From assembly GCF_026151205.1 (NCBI RefSeq), contig NC_087078.1, positions 5,473,675 through 5,537,674 on the forward strand: a stretch of 64,000 nucleotides of DNA. The letters run 5' to 3'. A program made the position numbers and the translations under genes. This DNA comes from Bolinopsis microptera. Its lineage: Eukaryota > Ctenophora > Tentaculata > Lobata > Bolinopsidae. This document shows, in pieces, positions 11,402 to 23,400 of the stretch; within the stretch, counting starts at the first letter, position 1; every line of letters starts with the position of its first letter. The notes beneath the pieces are model-generated. The model saw only the letters and a program-made list of their open reading frames with translations, was not told where the DNA came from and searched no databases.

Positions 11402-14400
11402 ATGTCGAGATTCAGAGGAAATCCCCGGTTTGGGGGTCCTGGTCCGGGAGGGCCCCCTCGCCACCTCATGAGAGGAGGCGGTCCACCTAGAGGAGGACGA
11501 GGAGGATTCCAGCAACACCGGGACCGACAGCCCATGAACTTGATGGGTGGACCCGGGCCTAGAGGACCTCCTAGAGATAACGGACCGGGGCCTAGAGGCC
11601 CTCCTAGAGATCGAGGCCACGATGGCCCCAGAGGCCCCTCTAGAGATAGAGGTCAGTGAATAATTTTGTACAGAACCTTATAAGTTCTTTTCTTAAACAT
11701 TCAATTTCGCTTTATTCGTGTCCTAGAAACCTCTTAGAGCCACCAATAAGCATATTTTCTTGACCCCTCGAGTAAACTCTTAATTCAGGAGGTTTCCAGA
11801 ACAACAATTTCCGCGGGCGAGTAAATTTCCGCGGTGGGAACAACCGTGGCCCTATGAACTCATCACCAAGCAGCTCCAACATCAGAACTGAAAGTAAAGA
11901 TAAAAGCGAAGTAAGTTCAATATACAACTTTTCTCGTCCTGTGAGGAAACATTTCAATAAGTGCGAATTGTTATTGTGCAGAAAATTTTACCTGCACAAT
12001 TTTTGATTGGTTTGACTTATTATTGCCACCAGGTTCAAGAATTTCCAGTCCCAGCTGTAAAACCAGCTGTTAAAGATGAACCCAAAGCCGTAGAAGAGCA
12101 GCCTAAAAAAGCGGTTGAGCCAAAGAAAGACGAGCTAATGGATACAGCTGAATCCAGCAAGCCTGCTCCAGCTCCCGAAGCCCCTGCAGAAGTAGTACCT
12201 GCTCCAGAACCGGAGGTTACAAAACCTGATCCAGTGGCCGAAGAGAGCGTTCCACATCTCACGGAGGTTTGTCAAACAAGGAATAGAATTTAACTGTAGG
12301 AAAAACAAACGACAGATAATGAAATTAAACAAAAATTTGTTATTTAACGGGGGGGGGGTGTCACGTCCGTCTATGTCCGCTTGTCTCATAGAATCCAAAA
12401 AGGACAGGACATAGGCGGACATAGGCGGACATAGGCGGACATAGACGGACATAGGCGGACATAGGCGGACATAGGCGGACATAGACGGACATAGGCGGAC
12501 ATAGGCGGACATAGGCGGACATTAATGGACACCTAAATTGCTAAATAAAATGTTCAATTTTTGCTGTTATAGGGGATCATGTTTTTTGTCCGTTCGGTAC
12601 CCTATATTTTCAAAACGGACAAAAAATAGAGCGGACAAAAACGGACAAAAACGGACAAAAATGGAAATAACATTTAGATGCTTCCTCCTCCTACTCTTCC
12701 TCCTCCTCCCCCTGGGTCTTCCTGATCTTCCTCAGTCCTCTTCCTCCTCCCCTCCTCAGTCCTCCTCCTACTCCTCCTCCTCGTCCTCAGTCCTCCTCAT
12801 CAGTCCTCAACAGTCCTCCTCCTCCCCAGTCCTCCTCCTCCTCTTCATCCTCCTCCTCTTCCTCCTCAGTCCTCAGTCCTCCTCAGTCCTCCTCCTCATC
12901 CTTCTTCTCAGTCCTCAGTCCTCCCCCAGTCCCCCTCCTCCTCCTCCTATTCAGTCCTCCTCCTCCTCCTCCTTCTCAGTCCTCCTCAGTCCACCTCCTC
13001 CTCCTCCTCCTCCTCCTCTTCCCTCTCAGTAATCCTCCTCAGCCATCCTCCTTAGTCCTCCTCAGTCCTCCTCCTCAGTCCTCCTCCTCCTGGGTCCTCC
13101 TCCTCCTCTTCATCCTCCTCCTCTTCCTCCTCGGTCCTCAGTCCTCCTCCTCCTGGGTCCTCCTCCTCATCCTTCTCATCAGTCCTCCTCCTCCCCAGTC
13201 CTCTCCCAGTCCCCCTCCTTCTCCTCCTCCTATTCAGTCCTCCTCCTCCTCCTCCAGTTCTCCTCAGTCCTCCTTCTCATTTCTCCTAAGTCCTCCTCCT
13301 GAGTCCTCCTCCTGAGTCCTCCTACTCTTCCTTCTGAGTCCTCCTCCTGAGTCCTCCTCCTCTTCCCTCTCAGTTATCCTCCTCAGTCATCCTCCTCAGC
13401 CATCCTCCCCAGCCATCCTCCTCAGCCATCCTCCTCAGTACTCCTCAGTCCTCCTCCTTCTCAGTCATCGTCAGTCCTCCTCCTCAGTCCTCCTCAGTCC
13501 TCCTCCTCCTCCTGGGTCCTCCTCCTCCTCCTCCTCCTCCTGGGTCCTCCTGGGTCTTCCTGATCCTCCCCAGTCCTCTTCCTCCTCCCCTCCTCAGTCC
13601 TCCTCCTACTCTTCCTCCTCGTCCTCAGTCCTCCTCATCAGTCCTCAACAGTCCTCCTCCTCCCCAGTCCTCCTCCTCCTCTTCATCCTCCTCCTCTTCC
13701 TCCTCAGTCCTCAGTCCTCCTCAGTCCTCCTCCTCATCCTTCTTCTCAGTCCTCCATCCTCCTCCTCAGTCCTCCCCCAGTCCCCCTCCTCCTCCTCCTA
13801 TTCAGTCCTCCTCCTCCTCCTCCTTCTCAGTCCTCCTCAGTCCACCTCCTCCTCCTCCTCCTCCTCCTCTTCCCTCTCAGTAATCCTCCTCAGCCATCCT
13901 CCTTAGTCCTCCTCAGTCCTCCTCCTCAGTCCTCCTCCTCCTGGGTCCTCCTCCTCCTCTTCATCCTCCTCCTCTTCCTCCTCGGTCCTCAGTCCTCCTC
14001 CTCCTGGGTCCTCCTCCTCATCCTTCTCATCAGTCCTCCTCCTCCCCAGTCCTCTCCCAGTCCCCCTCCTTCTCCTCCTCCTATTCAGTCCTCCTCCTCC
14101 TCCTCCAGTTCTCCTCAGTCCTCCTTCTCATTTCTCCTAAGTCCTCCTCCTGAGTCCTCCTCCTGAGTCCTCCTCCTCTTCCTTCTGAGTCCTCCTCCTG
14201 AGTCCTCCTCCTCTTCCCTCTCAGTTATCCTCCTCAGTCATCCTCCTCAGCCATCCTCCCCAGCCATCCTCCTCAGCCATCCTCCTCAGTACTCCTCAGT
14301 CCTCCTCCTTCTCAGTCATCGTCAGTCCTCCTCCTCAGTCCTCCTCAGTCCTCCTCCTCCTCCTGGGTCCTCCTCCTGGGTCCTCCTGGGTCTTCCTGAT

Positions 14401-17400
14401 CCTCCCCAGTCCTCTTCCTCCTCCCCTCTTCAGTCCTCCTCATACTCTTCCTCCTCGTCTTCAGTCCTCATCAGTCCTCAACAGTTCTCCTCCTCCCCAG
14501 TCCTCCTCCTCCTCCTCCTCCTCAGTTCTCCTCAGTCCTCCTTCTCATTTCTCCTAAGTCCTCCTCCTGAGTCCTGCTCCTGAGTCCTCCTCCTCTTCCT
14601 TCTGAGTCCTCCTCCTGAGTCCTCCTCCTCCTCCCTCTCAGTCATCCTCCTCAGTCATCCTCCTCAGCCATCCTCCCCAGCCATCCTCCTCAGCCATCCT
14701 CCTCAGTACTCCTCAGTCCTCCTCCTTCTCAGTCATCGTCAGTCCTCCTCCTCAGTCCTCCTCAGTCCTCCTCAGTCCTCCTCCTCCTCCTGGGTCCTCC
14801 TCCTCCTCCTCCTCCTCCTGGGTCCTCCTGGGTCTTCCTGATCCTCCCCAGTCCTCTTCCTCCTCCCCTCCTCAGTCCTCCTCCTACTCTTCCTCCTCGT
14901 CCTCAGTCCTCCTCATCAGTCCTCAACAGTTCTCCTCCTCCCCAGTCCTCCTCCCCCTTCTGGGGCCTTTTCCTGGGTCCTCCTCCTGGGTCCTCCTCCT
15001 CCTGGGTCCTCCTCCTCCTGGGTCCTCCTTCTCCTCCTCAGTCCTTCTCCTCCTCCTCCTCAGTCCTCTTCCTCCTCTTCCTCCTCCTCCTCCCTCTCAG
15101 TCATCCTCCTCAGCCATCCTCTTCAGCCATCCTCCTCAGTCCTCCTCCTTCTCAGTCCTCCTCAGTCCTCCTCCTGAGTCCTCCTCCTCCTGAGTCATCC
15201 TTCTGGGTCCTCCTCCTCCTCCTCCTCCTGGGTCTTCCTGATCCTTCTCCTCCCTCTCAGTCATCCTCCTCAGTCATCCTCCTCAGCCATCCTCCTCAGC
15301 CATCCTTCTCAGCCATCCTCCTCAGTACTCTTCAGTATTCTTCAGTCCTAAAAATGTTTGTCCGCTAATGTCCACCAATGTCCGCTAATGTCCACCAATG
15401 TCCATCCAAGTCCGCCAATGTCCGTCCGGGTCCGCCAATGTCCGTCCGAGTCCGCCAATGTCCGTCCGAGTCCGCCAATGTCCGTCCGAGTCCGCCAATG
15501 TCCGTCCGTGTCCGCCGTTGTCCCAAAAAACACGTCCGTTGTCTCATAGAATCCAAAAAGGACAGGACATAGGCGGACATAGACGGACATGACACCCCCC
15601 CCCCCCCCTTTAACCTCTAAAATGTATAATCCCACTTGAATGCTGAAAAAAAATGCCGAGGCTCTCTCGATATTTGTTAAGTTAGCTTAGAATGTCACTT
15701 GAAACCCCGCTGAATTCCTGACTCCCCATCAGGTGTACATTAGTGAGTACCTGTGTGACCTCTACCTTGACGTTGATAAAGACGGTGTGACGGGTATCCC
15801 GAAGAGTACAGCTGGGTTTGACTGCTTGTGGGCCTCGCTTCGCGCTACTCACGGTGTTTCTGGGGGCAAGGTATGCTTGAAAATTTCATTAATGATGGAT
15901 TAGTTTGTTGTTCTTGCTGTTGGTTATTGTGTTTTGTCCGTTCGTTTGTTCGTTTGTTTTACGTCTGTTTGTTTAACTCTTCGTTTTCAGGAAGGGATCT
16001 CATCTTTAACTCTTACTTTCAGATGGAAATTGTATTTGTTTGATAGAAACTTGACCAATATTTAAGAACATTATTCTTATTTAGGGTAGCCATGCTTTGC
16101 TCCTGTGTCGGCGGTTATTCATCTAGTGACACCAACAAGACGATCTGCTTATTTGACAGGTTTGTTCTTTTCGATAGTTTTCTTCGGATTTTCACATTCC
16201 TTCTATTATTGATTTGCTTTAGTTAGTTCTTTAATGTTATTGAGTTTGCTACTGGGTATATAGTTATTACGTAATATAATGCATTGTTGCGAAGATTTTA
16301 GTATTTATCTACGAATCTACTATAAAATAAAATCACCAATAATCAAAACTTATTTAATGCATGATCCGCAAAGTTTCCCCGACAGCTATTATAGCCATGT
16401 TTGCGCAATTCTCCTTGTACACCGTCAGTGACGATAATTATATCTGTTTCCGATAAAAATGCGATAATAGTCACGTGGGTTTATAGAGACATAAAGAAGG
16501 TTTCTAGTTTTGAGTTAGGTATTTCAATATTAAATACGGGTCGAAGAAAGCAACTTATTTCAGCAACACCCATCTAGATCTCACTACACTCTGATCCCGT
16601 AAATTATGTCTTCTGCTAACCACGATTGATGAAGATCTCGTCATATCATATGGGGTTTTTTAGATAGCTAGAAGAAGAAATAGGATATGGGAGGATATTC
16701 ACTATATTTCTGTTCGATTCGGTTCGAAATATTTTGAAAGTTGTTTACATCCCCCGCGTTACGCATCGCCTTGCAGTTTTCTGCGTAATTTTTCAGAGAA
16801 CAGTACCTTTGATAAAAAAGACATGGTCATAGCGATAATATATTGGTTGGGTAATGGGTATTAATTGGATCCTTTTCTGGAACTTTTAATAGAGGTGAAG
16901 TTTTAAGATGTTTACATGAGCCCATATTATAAAGTGCCCCATTTACGTATAGTGTTCAGCGTTAGCAAAGCTGAATTAACATATTTCATAACTCAGTCAA
17001 CAGTAAATTAACAGTATTACTATTAGGAGGCAAAAAGCTGGAATGGAAGTGATCACTATATATAAGCACTACTTATTTACTTGAATCATCGTTTTGTACC
17101 AAAATTGCTCTCCATGAGGCACCGATACGTACCGGGGGAAAAAAAACAAACAAGTGGAGTATTATTCAAAGTTGTTTTATTTATTATAGGTTTTTAAACC
17201 TCGATCTCACGAAACGGACCACGCTCTTAAACACATAGCTGGCGAGCGACTGCTTCACGTAATAAATCACGTACGTCTTTTAAGTGGTTCCCGCACTGTA
17301 TTGCGACAACGCTTTTAATTATTATAAACAAAATTTAACTTAATTAAAATTAATCAGTGAAAAGGAAATTTTCGTTCCTCGAGTACGGCTCACCTTAATT

Positions 17401-20400
17401 CCTCCTTGTGATTGAGGAGAACCAGGATATCCTTGTCGCAATATAATGTTGTCGCAATATAGTGGTCTAGCAATGTAGTGCGGTTACCCTTGCGGGCGTA
17501 TACTTGGTCTTTTGCTTGCAAGTTGTATACTTAGTGATAGTACTCAGCGATAACTCCGAGATGGCCTTCATCAGCGTAGATGAATAAAAAACCAAGATTA
17601 TGCTCCTAACCTGTAAATCTACTCGAATCTTGAAGAGTCCACTCATATCAATTATAAGCATAAATGTAAATGTCCAAAAGATGGCCCCTGTTCAAATTGT
17701 TCTCATAGCTTTGACCGTTGCAGATATGCTGGTCTTATGCGCTTGGTTCGGATCTCGTCACTAAGCCAACTTAGCTATTATTTCATGCTAGGCCTTCGTT
17801 CACCGCGGATACTGCGGCCCCAGGACAGCTTGTTTAGGATCCAGATGAGTTTACGAGACGTCATTCCTCACGAACCTGTATCTCCGTAAATTATTAATAT
17901 TTATCTCTTAATAGTGAGACTAATAACAGTCCAATTTAGATGCTAAATAAAAGTACAACTCTCAACCTCCAAGAGACAATTGTTTCGACCAAAGGATACA
18001 TAGTAGATAAAAATTAAAACTGGATCCAGTACCAGATTTGTTCAATTGCTATTCATTTGCAGCTTTCATTAATGTTGGTGGGTTTGTCGTCGCATCTCGC
18101 CATTTATGATTATTGTAAATTTTCGCCATTCATGATGAGAATGGGAAAATTTATTTTTGCCATCAATGGCAGACATTTTTCCGACTTCTTTTCTCCATAT
18201 ATTGATATCAAAATTCACAAAAGTTAATGGCGGAAAATGTGATCACGCACCCACCAATGTTCAATTTTCTCTCGAGTTGAATTATAGTTCCTTTAGCATA
18301 AGTATATCATCAAATTATAACTTATTTTATAACCATTTTCTTTTTAGAGATTTACAGCTGACCTGAGGAAGAGGAGAACCTTTGGAAGCGAAGATGTCTT
18401 AAATCTTGAAAGCGTGGAAAGACCAGTCATGGTGTAATCTAAATCAACAGATACGAGTTCCAAGAATCGTACAAGGGGTCGTTCACCTGTTACGTTAGCC
18501 AGCTTAGGGGCCAGGGGGGGGGTTCGGAAAAGCTTACTGTAATTACTACACAAGTGTTATGTGTTAAATGGCTTACGGAGGAGGGAAGGGGTCTAAAATA
18601 GCAAAAATCTGGTTAACGTAATACGTGAACAATCCCAAATCTGAATCAAAAGATATGAGTTCCAGGAATCGTCCAAGTAGCTCTCAGATCAATAGCACTC
18701 CATTTATAGAAAAAAGGCACCATTATATTATAGTCTATCTTTTGGAGTGATCATCAAGTTCGGATGTCATTGTTGCCAAGGCGTCGTTTTGTAACTTATT
18801 AAAGCAACAAAGAAGTAAAATGGTAACTGGCGAGGGTTTAAGTTAGTGCTTCAATCTTAATCACGACGAAATTTATAAGTCCTTGAATCTCAACAGTTTT
18901 AGAAAGGCATTTATAATTATGATGAGTCACCATATTTCCTGGTTAAAAGTGTTAAGTGCGGTTGGGGAACCCAAAAAACCAGTCGCCATAAGATATTCCA
19001 GATTTATTTCTATATATCTGCGAAAATAAAGTGAATTTTGGCTCGATATATCATATAACCGTAGGTGGTTTTTCGAGGTTACTCTATGGGCTGAAGTAAG
19101 AATCCTACAGTGTTGCATAAAAATGATTTTTGTTCCAAGACAGAAAATTCTACTAAAAAACAAACGCCGAAGCGTTTCTTTCAATCTTGGTATTGGTTTT
19201 TTGGTTGTCAAAATTAGAATAAAATTTACACAGCAAATTATTCTGACTCCTATGAAAATTGAACATGCTGCTTTTTTACTTAGTTGTTCATACTTGGTCG
19301 GTTCATTTTGGAATACAAATTTTTTAACCATTTTTTGAAAAAACCGATAAAAAACGTTCTTGGTTTTGTAATTGTAAGTTTATTCATATCAATCTCACAA
19401 CAAGTTATGAAGGGGCTAAATGAATAAATTAAGGGCTAATTAAATATTATACTGCTTTAACCAGGCGCACGGGGACGATGTTTTGGGGCAAAACGTTTTT
19501 AACGTCCATAACAACTAAGTTTTTTAAATTTTGACGCCACTGGAAGCCTTTTCATGACTCAGTTTTAGTCTGTAATAATGATTCTGAAATATGAGGAAAG
19601 TTGAGTAGCTCAGCATTTGCTTTAATTAAGTCATAGGAAAGGATCATTTTTCGGTTTAGACTTTGTGTTTCGGTTTTTCTATTTCAGCTACAGAAATCCC
19701 ACCGTTGACCAACCGATCGCGGAATACTTCGATACGACAAACACACTATTATATCTCAGATCAGAATATTATTCAGTGTTTACTCACCTGGCCATCGACA
19801 ATATAGCCGTAAAAATTCATTTGGAGTGCTAGAAGATTTGCTGAGTGGTACGGTTTCTCCCGTCCAAAACTCAAATACATTATTCAATAGACTTGAATAT
19901 TTTAGTAGGATAGCTGTCCAACTTGGACATGGATTTTGAAATGTGAGAGCTCTGTGTAGTGTGTAGCGACCACTTTGGGTAGTATATATGATTGAAAAGA
20001 TGAAGATTATTCATAAGTATGGGAAATAATGGGGAGGTGGTTTTGGCAGTGATTTGATCCCATCAGCTTGCAGCATCGACCAATCAAATACCACCTCCTA
20101 ATCATTACCCACATTTTTATCGCGTTCAAAATCAAATTTGCTCGTTCACTTAACATATATTACGTAAGCCACCACTAGTGGGTAGGTGGTTTTGGAAGAA
20201 TTGCTCCAGTGTTATTTCTACACTGAAACGTGTAGAAGAATGTTTAAAGTGGCTGACGAAGTGGCTTACGTAATATATGAACGAACCCTAAGTAAATTCG
20301 AGGTTGAGAACTGGGTAACCTGGCCTCAAAGTTAAACGGCGTCATAACGAGTACAATTCTGACACGATATGACAAAAACACAAAACCTTGCATCTCGAAT

Positions 20401-23400
20401 CTCGATATCATCAAACAAACAAAACATTTGTATTTCAATAGGCAATACATATTTCGAGGTCAACTAGCACAAAGTAGGAGTCCACAAATTCCGATGATCA
20501 GTCGAATGTTTTGTCTCCATTTTTTATTGTAGTGTTTTAAACGTGTCAAAAAATACTCGAATTTTATGCTTGTCGGCTTCATGAACGTGAATTTTCAAAA
20601 TTCATTCCAGAAGCTTCCAAATATCTAATTCGCCGCGCCGGTTACCCAGCCTTTCCTCAAACTTACCAAATCAGCACTCACGGACTACTCGATTTTCCAG
20701 TGAAAAGATGATCTTAACTATTTCCCAATGCAGCTCACTTTCTCAGAGACAACTCTGGGCTCACTGCCCTCAACAAACTGACCAGTTACCCCAGCAACCA
20801 GTTACCCCAGCAATCAGTTACCCCCGCAACTGATAGAGGGAGATGGTTCCAGCAGAGTTCCTTGTTTTTGTCCCAGTTTGTTTGTCAAGTTGGTTCGTTG
20901 TGATCTGTTAAAATTACTCGTTGTTTCTTTAAATACGTGTGGACTGTATAAATAGAACCTGCAATTGCAGATGTTCTCAGTTAAGTTAACTCACGACTTC
21001 GTGCCTCAAAACGTCGTGGACCCTTTACTTAACCCTAACCCTAACCCTAATCTTATCCCCAACACTACCTCTAATCCATACCCTCACCTTGACCATAACT
21101 CTTACCCTGCTTCACTGGAGCACGATTCTCTGGGGCACGAAGTCAGAAGTACTACTACAACGATTTGTAGTACACCTGACAATCAGACCTGTCGGGAGTA
21201 AATACTGCTGACCACACAGTACCATCTGTTATCCTAATCAGATAACCCTACCTGGTAGAAACAGTTGAACTTTAAGAATGATTTATAATTGCAATTAGTA
21301 GGATTGTTCCGGGGACATTAGGTATAGGTGAAGGTCAGTAATTTACGTGACGCAGTTATTGGATTCGCTGAGTGGTTTTTGAGAGATTATTTATGCAGAA
21401 CATGAGATTTGTAAAATGATTTGGCTCATGAGTTTTATCGCACGCTTGTCTGAATTCAAACGCTTGTGCACGTACACTTACGTCTTACAGCCGTACATGC
21501 GAAATTGAAATGAGAGTTCATTCCACACTGACTGAAGTAAACCAGTGACAACCAAGTATAGCGGAAGAGATACAGGATTGAGGCTTGAAATTATCTAAAT
21601 ATTCCAAAATATTTGATTCACCACATCATATTTGTATCCCTCTTTCCTCGGACGCTATGCCCTCGAAGATCGCACGGACTCTGATGAATCAAATATTTTG
21701 GTATATGTATGATATATTTTTTGACGATGAAATGATCTGGTCGTTCTTTAAATGTTTTATGTGCTATGGAAATATGTAATATAAGGGTGATCAGATCTCA
21801 GCGCACTGATCTGGAACACAAAATTTGTATCGGGTGATGTACAACTACAGTTAAATTGTCACAAATAAAAATTCAAAACCAATCTTCCTCCATCATGTCT
21901 TCCGTCAAACAGTCAGCCATATCTCCGACCACTATCAGGTACTGGCGCAACAACACTGACTTCCCTTTTGGGTTCATTGGAACTTCCTGAGTTTTAAACA
22001 TGCTGGAAACTGAGTAGAGTAAAGTCCTGACACTATACTGTCGTTTTAGCCGAGTGGAGTGTGACTGGTTGGCTTTTGCATCTCTGTAGGGACACTCTCG
22101 ACATACATTGAACTTACCAGTAAAATTGTAAATATCTAACACTGCTGCCCGGTTTGTAAAGTGCTGGAACAAGTTACATAAAGAACCTTCGTCTGTACCG
22201 CCAACACAGAACCAATTGTGGAACCTCCGAAACATGTCTTGCATTACGGGGTAAAGTTTCTTACAGCAGAACAACCTTGTGATCGCTGTAACCATGCCAT
22301 CCTGATAACACTTATCTGGACTCCCCTGCTCGAACATTACCATAAGGGCATCGTAAACCTCCCTGAATTCAAAACGCTGCTCACAAAAAATGCCCACCAG
22401 GAAAAGACTGAGCAACTTCATACTAGGTTTCGTTAGCTTTCTCGGCCAACTCTGGTCCCCTGTGCAAAGATAACTCCGAAAGAAATTGGAAAGTTCGTCC
22501 CATTCTACTGTTTTTCTTCGCTGGAGGGCGCTGAAGTTTTGTGGAGTTGAGTGGTTTTGGGTATCAAAAATTGGGAGAAGTTTAAAACAGGTTATAAAAG
22601 GTATTAAATATGGAATTTTGACCATATGATTTGATCAGGTTGCAGGGCCTGTAATAGGTTAGACTGAGTTTGAAGTAGAGAGAGAGAGAGAGAAAGATGG
22701 AACTGTTAGTTACATGTTCGTTCTTTATTGTTGGAAATCGGTCAAATCTGTTCATTACATTAAATTACCTCGCATTAATTCGTGGTAGTAGCTCTAACTG
22801 AAAGGTCAGAAGAAGTAACCAGAGAAAAGATATCCGCCCCATAAATTTCTATAAAATTCAACATTAAGAGCTCAACTTAAGTCATTACAAAATCCTGAGA
22901 GTTAGGCAACTCGCTATTGCCTCGTAATAAATCTGAGATAAGGGATCGTTCACAATTCACATATTACGATAGCCAACTTCAGCGGCCAGGTAGCGCAGTT
23001 GGTTAGAACGCCTGTCTTACAATCGTTAGGTTGCGAGTTCGAAACCCACTGACTGCCTGGTCGTGGGGTGAGCGTCGTCGACGTTCAGCTAAGGATCATG
23101 AGTGGTCTATGCAGCCCCCCGGTCTACTCAGCCGAATACTCGAGAAATCGGGTGTGAGGGTTAAATGAGGAGCTGCACATTGCAGCAAAGTCTCGGACGA
23201 AGAAAGTATGGTACACACTACCTTAACCGTCACTGGCCAAAAAGATCCTTCGGCTTCCTGTAATTGGCTGGTTGCACTTGTGTAACATTGTGGCTGTTGG
23301 AATACACCGAAGTAAAATAAGTGTCTAGATAAAAAAAACATAGGGGGCAATAGCTCACGCTAGTGTAATTTCTACCCAATAGCCACGTGTTGGGTAGCTG

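Noticed and set aside
12538..13032. 164-residue Ser/Pro/Leu-rich ORF, and a similar one at 35117-35608
   Set aside because: Both are translations of the CT-rich satellite inside the mobile elements; composition follows the repeat and there is no conserved frame.
15358..15635. Overlapping ORFs on both strands with ANVRPSPPMSVRVRQCPS-type repeats, also at 37499-37808
   Set aside because: The 10-bp array reads open in several frames because the unit lacks stops; not protein-coding.
21030..21050. Telomere or chromosome end
   Set aside because: Only three units, embedded in an intron.
22984..23060. tRNA gene
   Set aside because: The anticodon stem does not pair, extra bases lie between T-arm and acceptor, and a SINE-like body follows.
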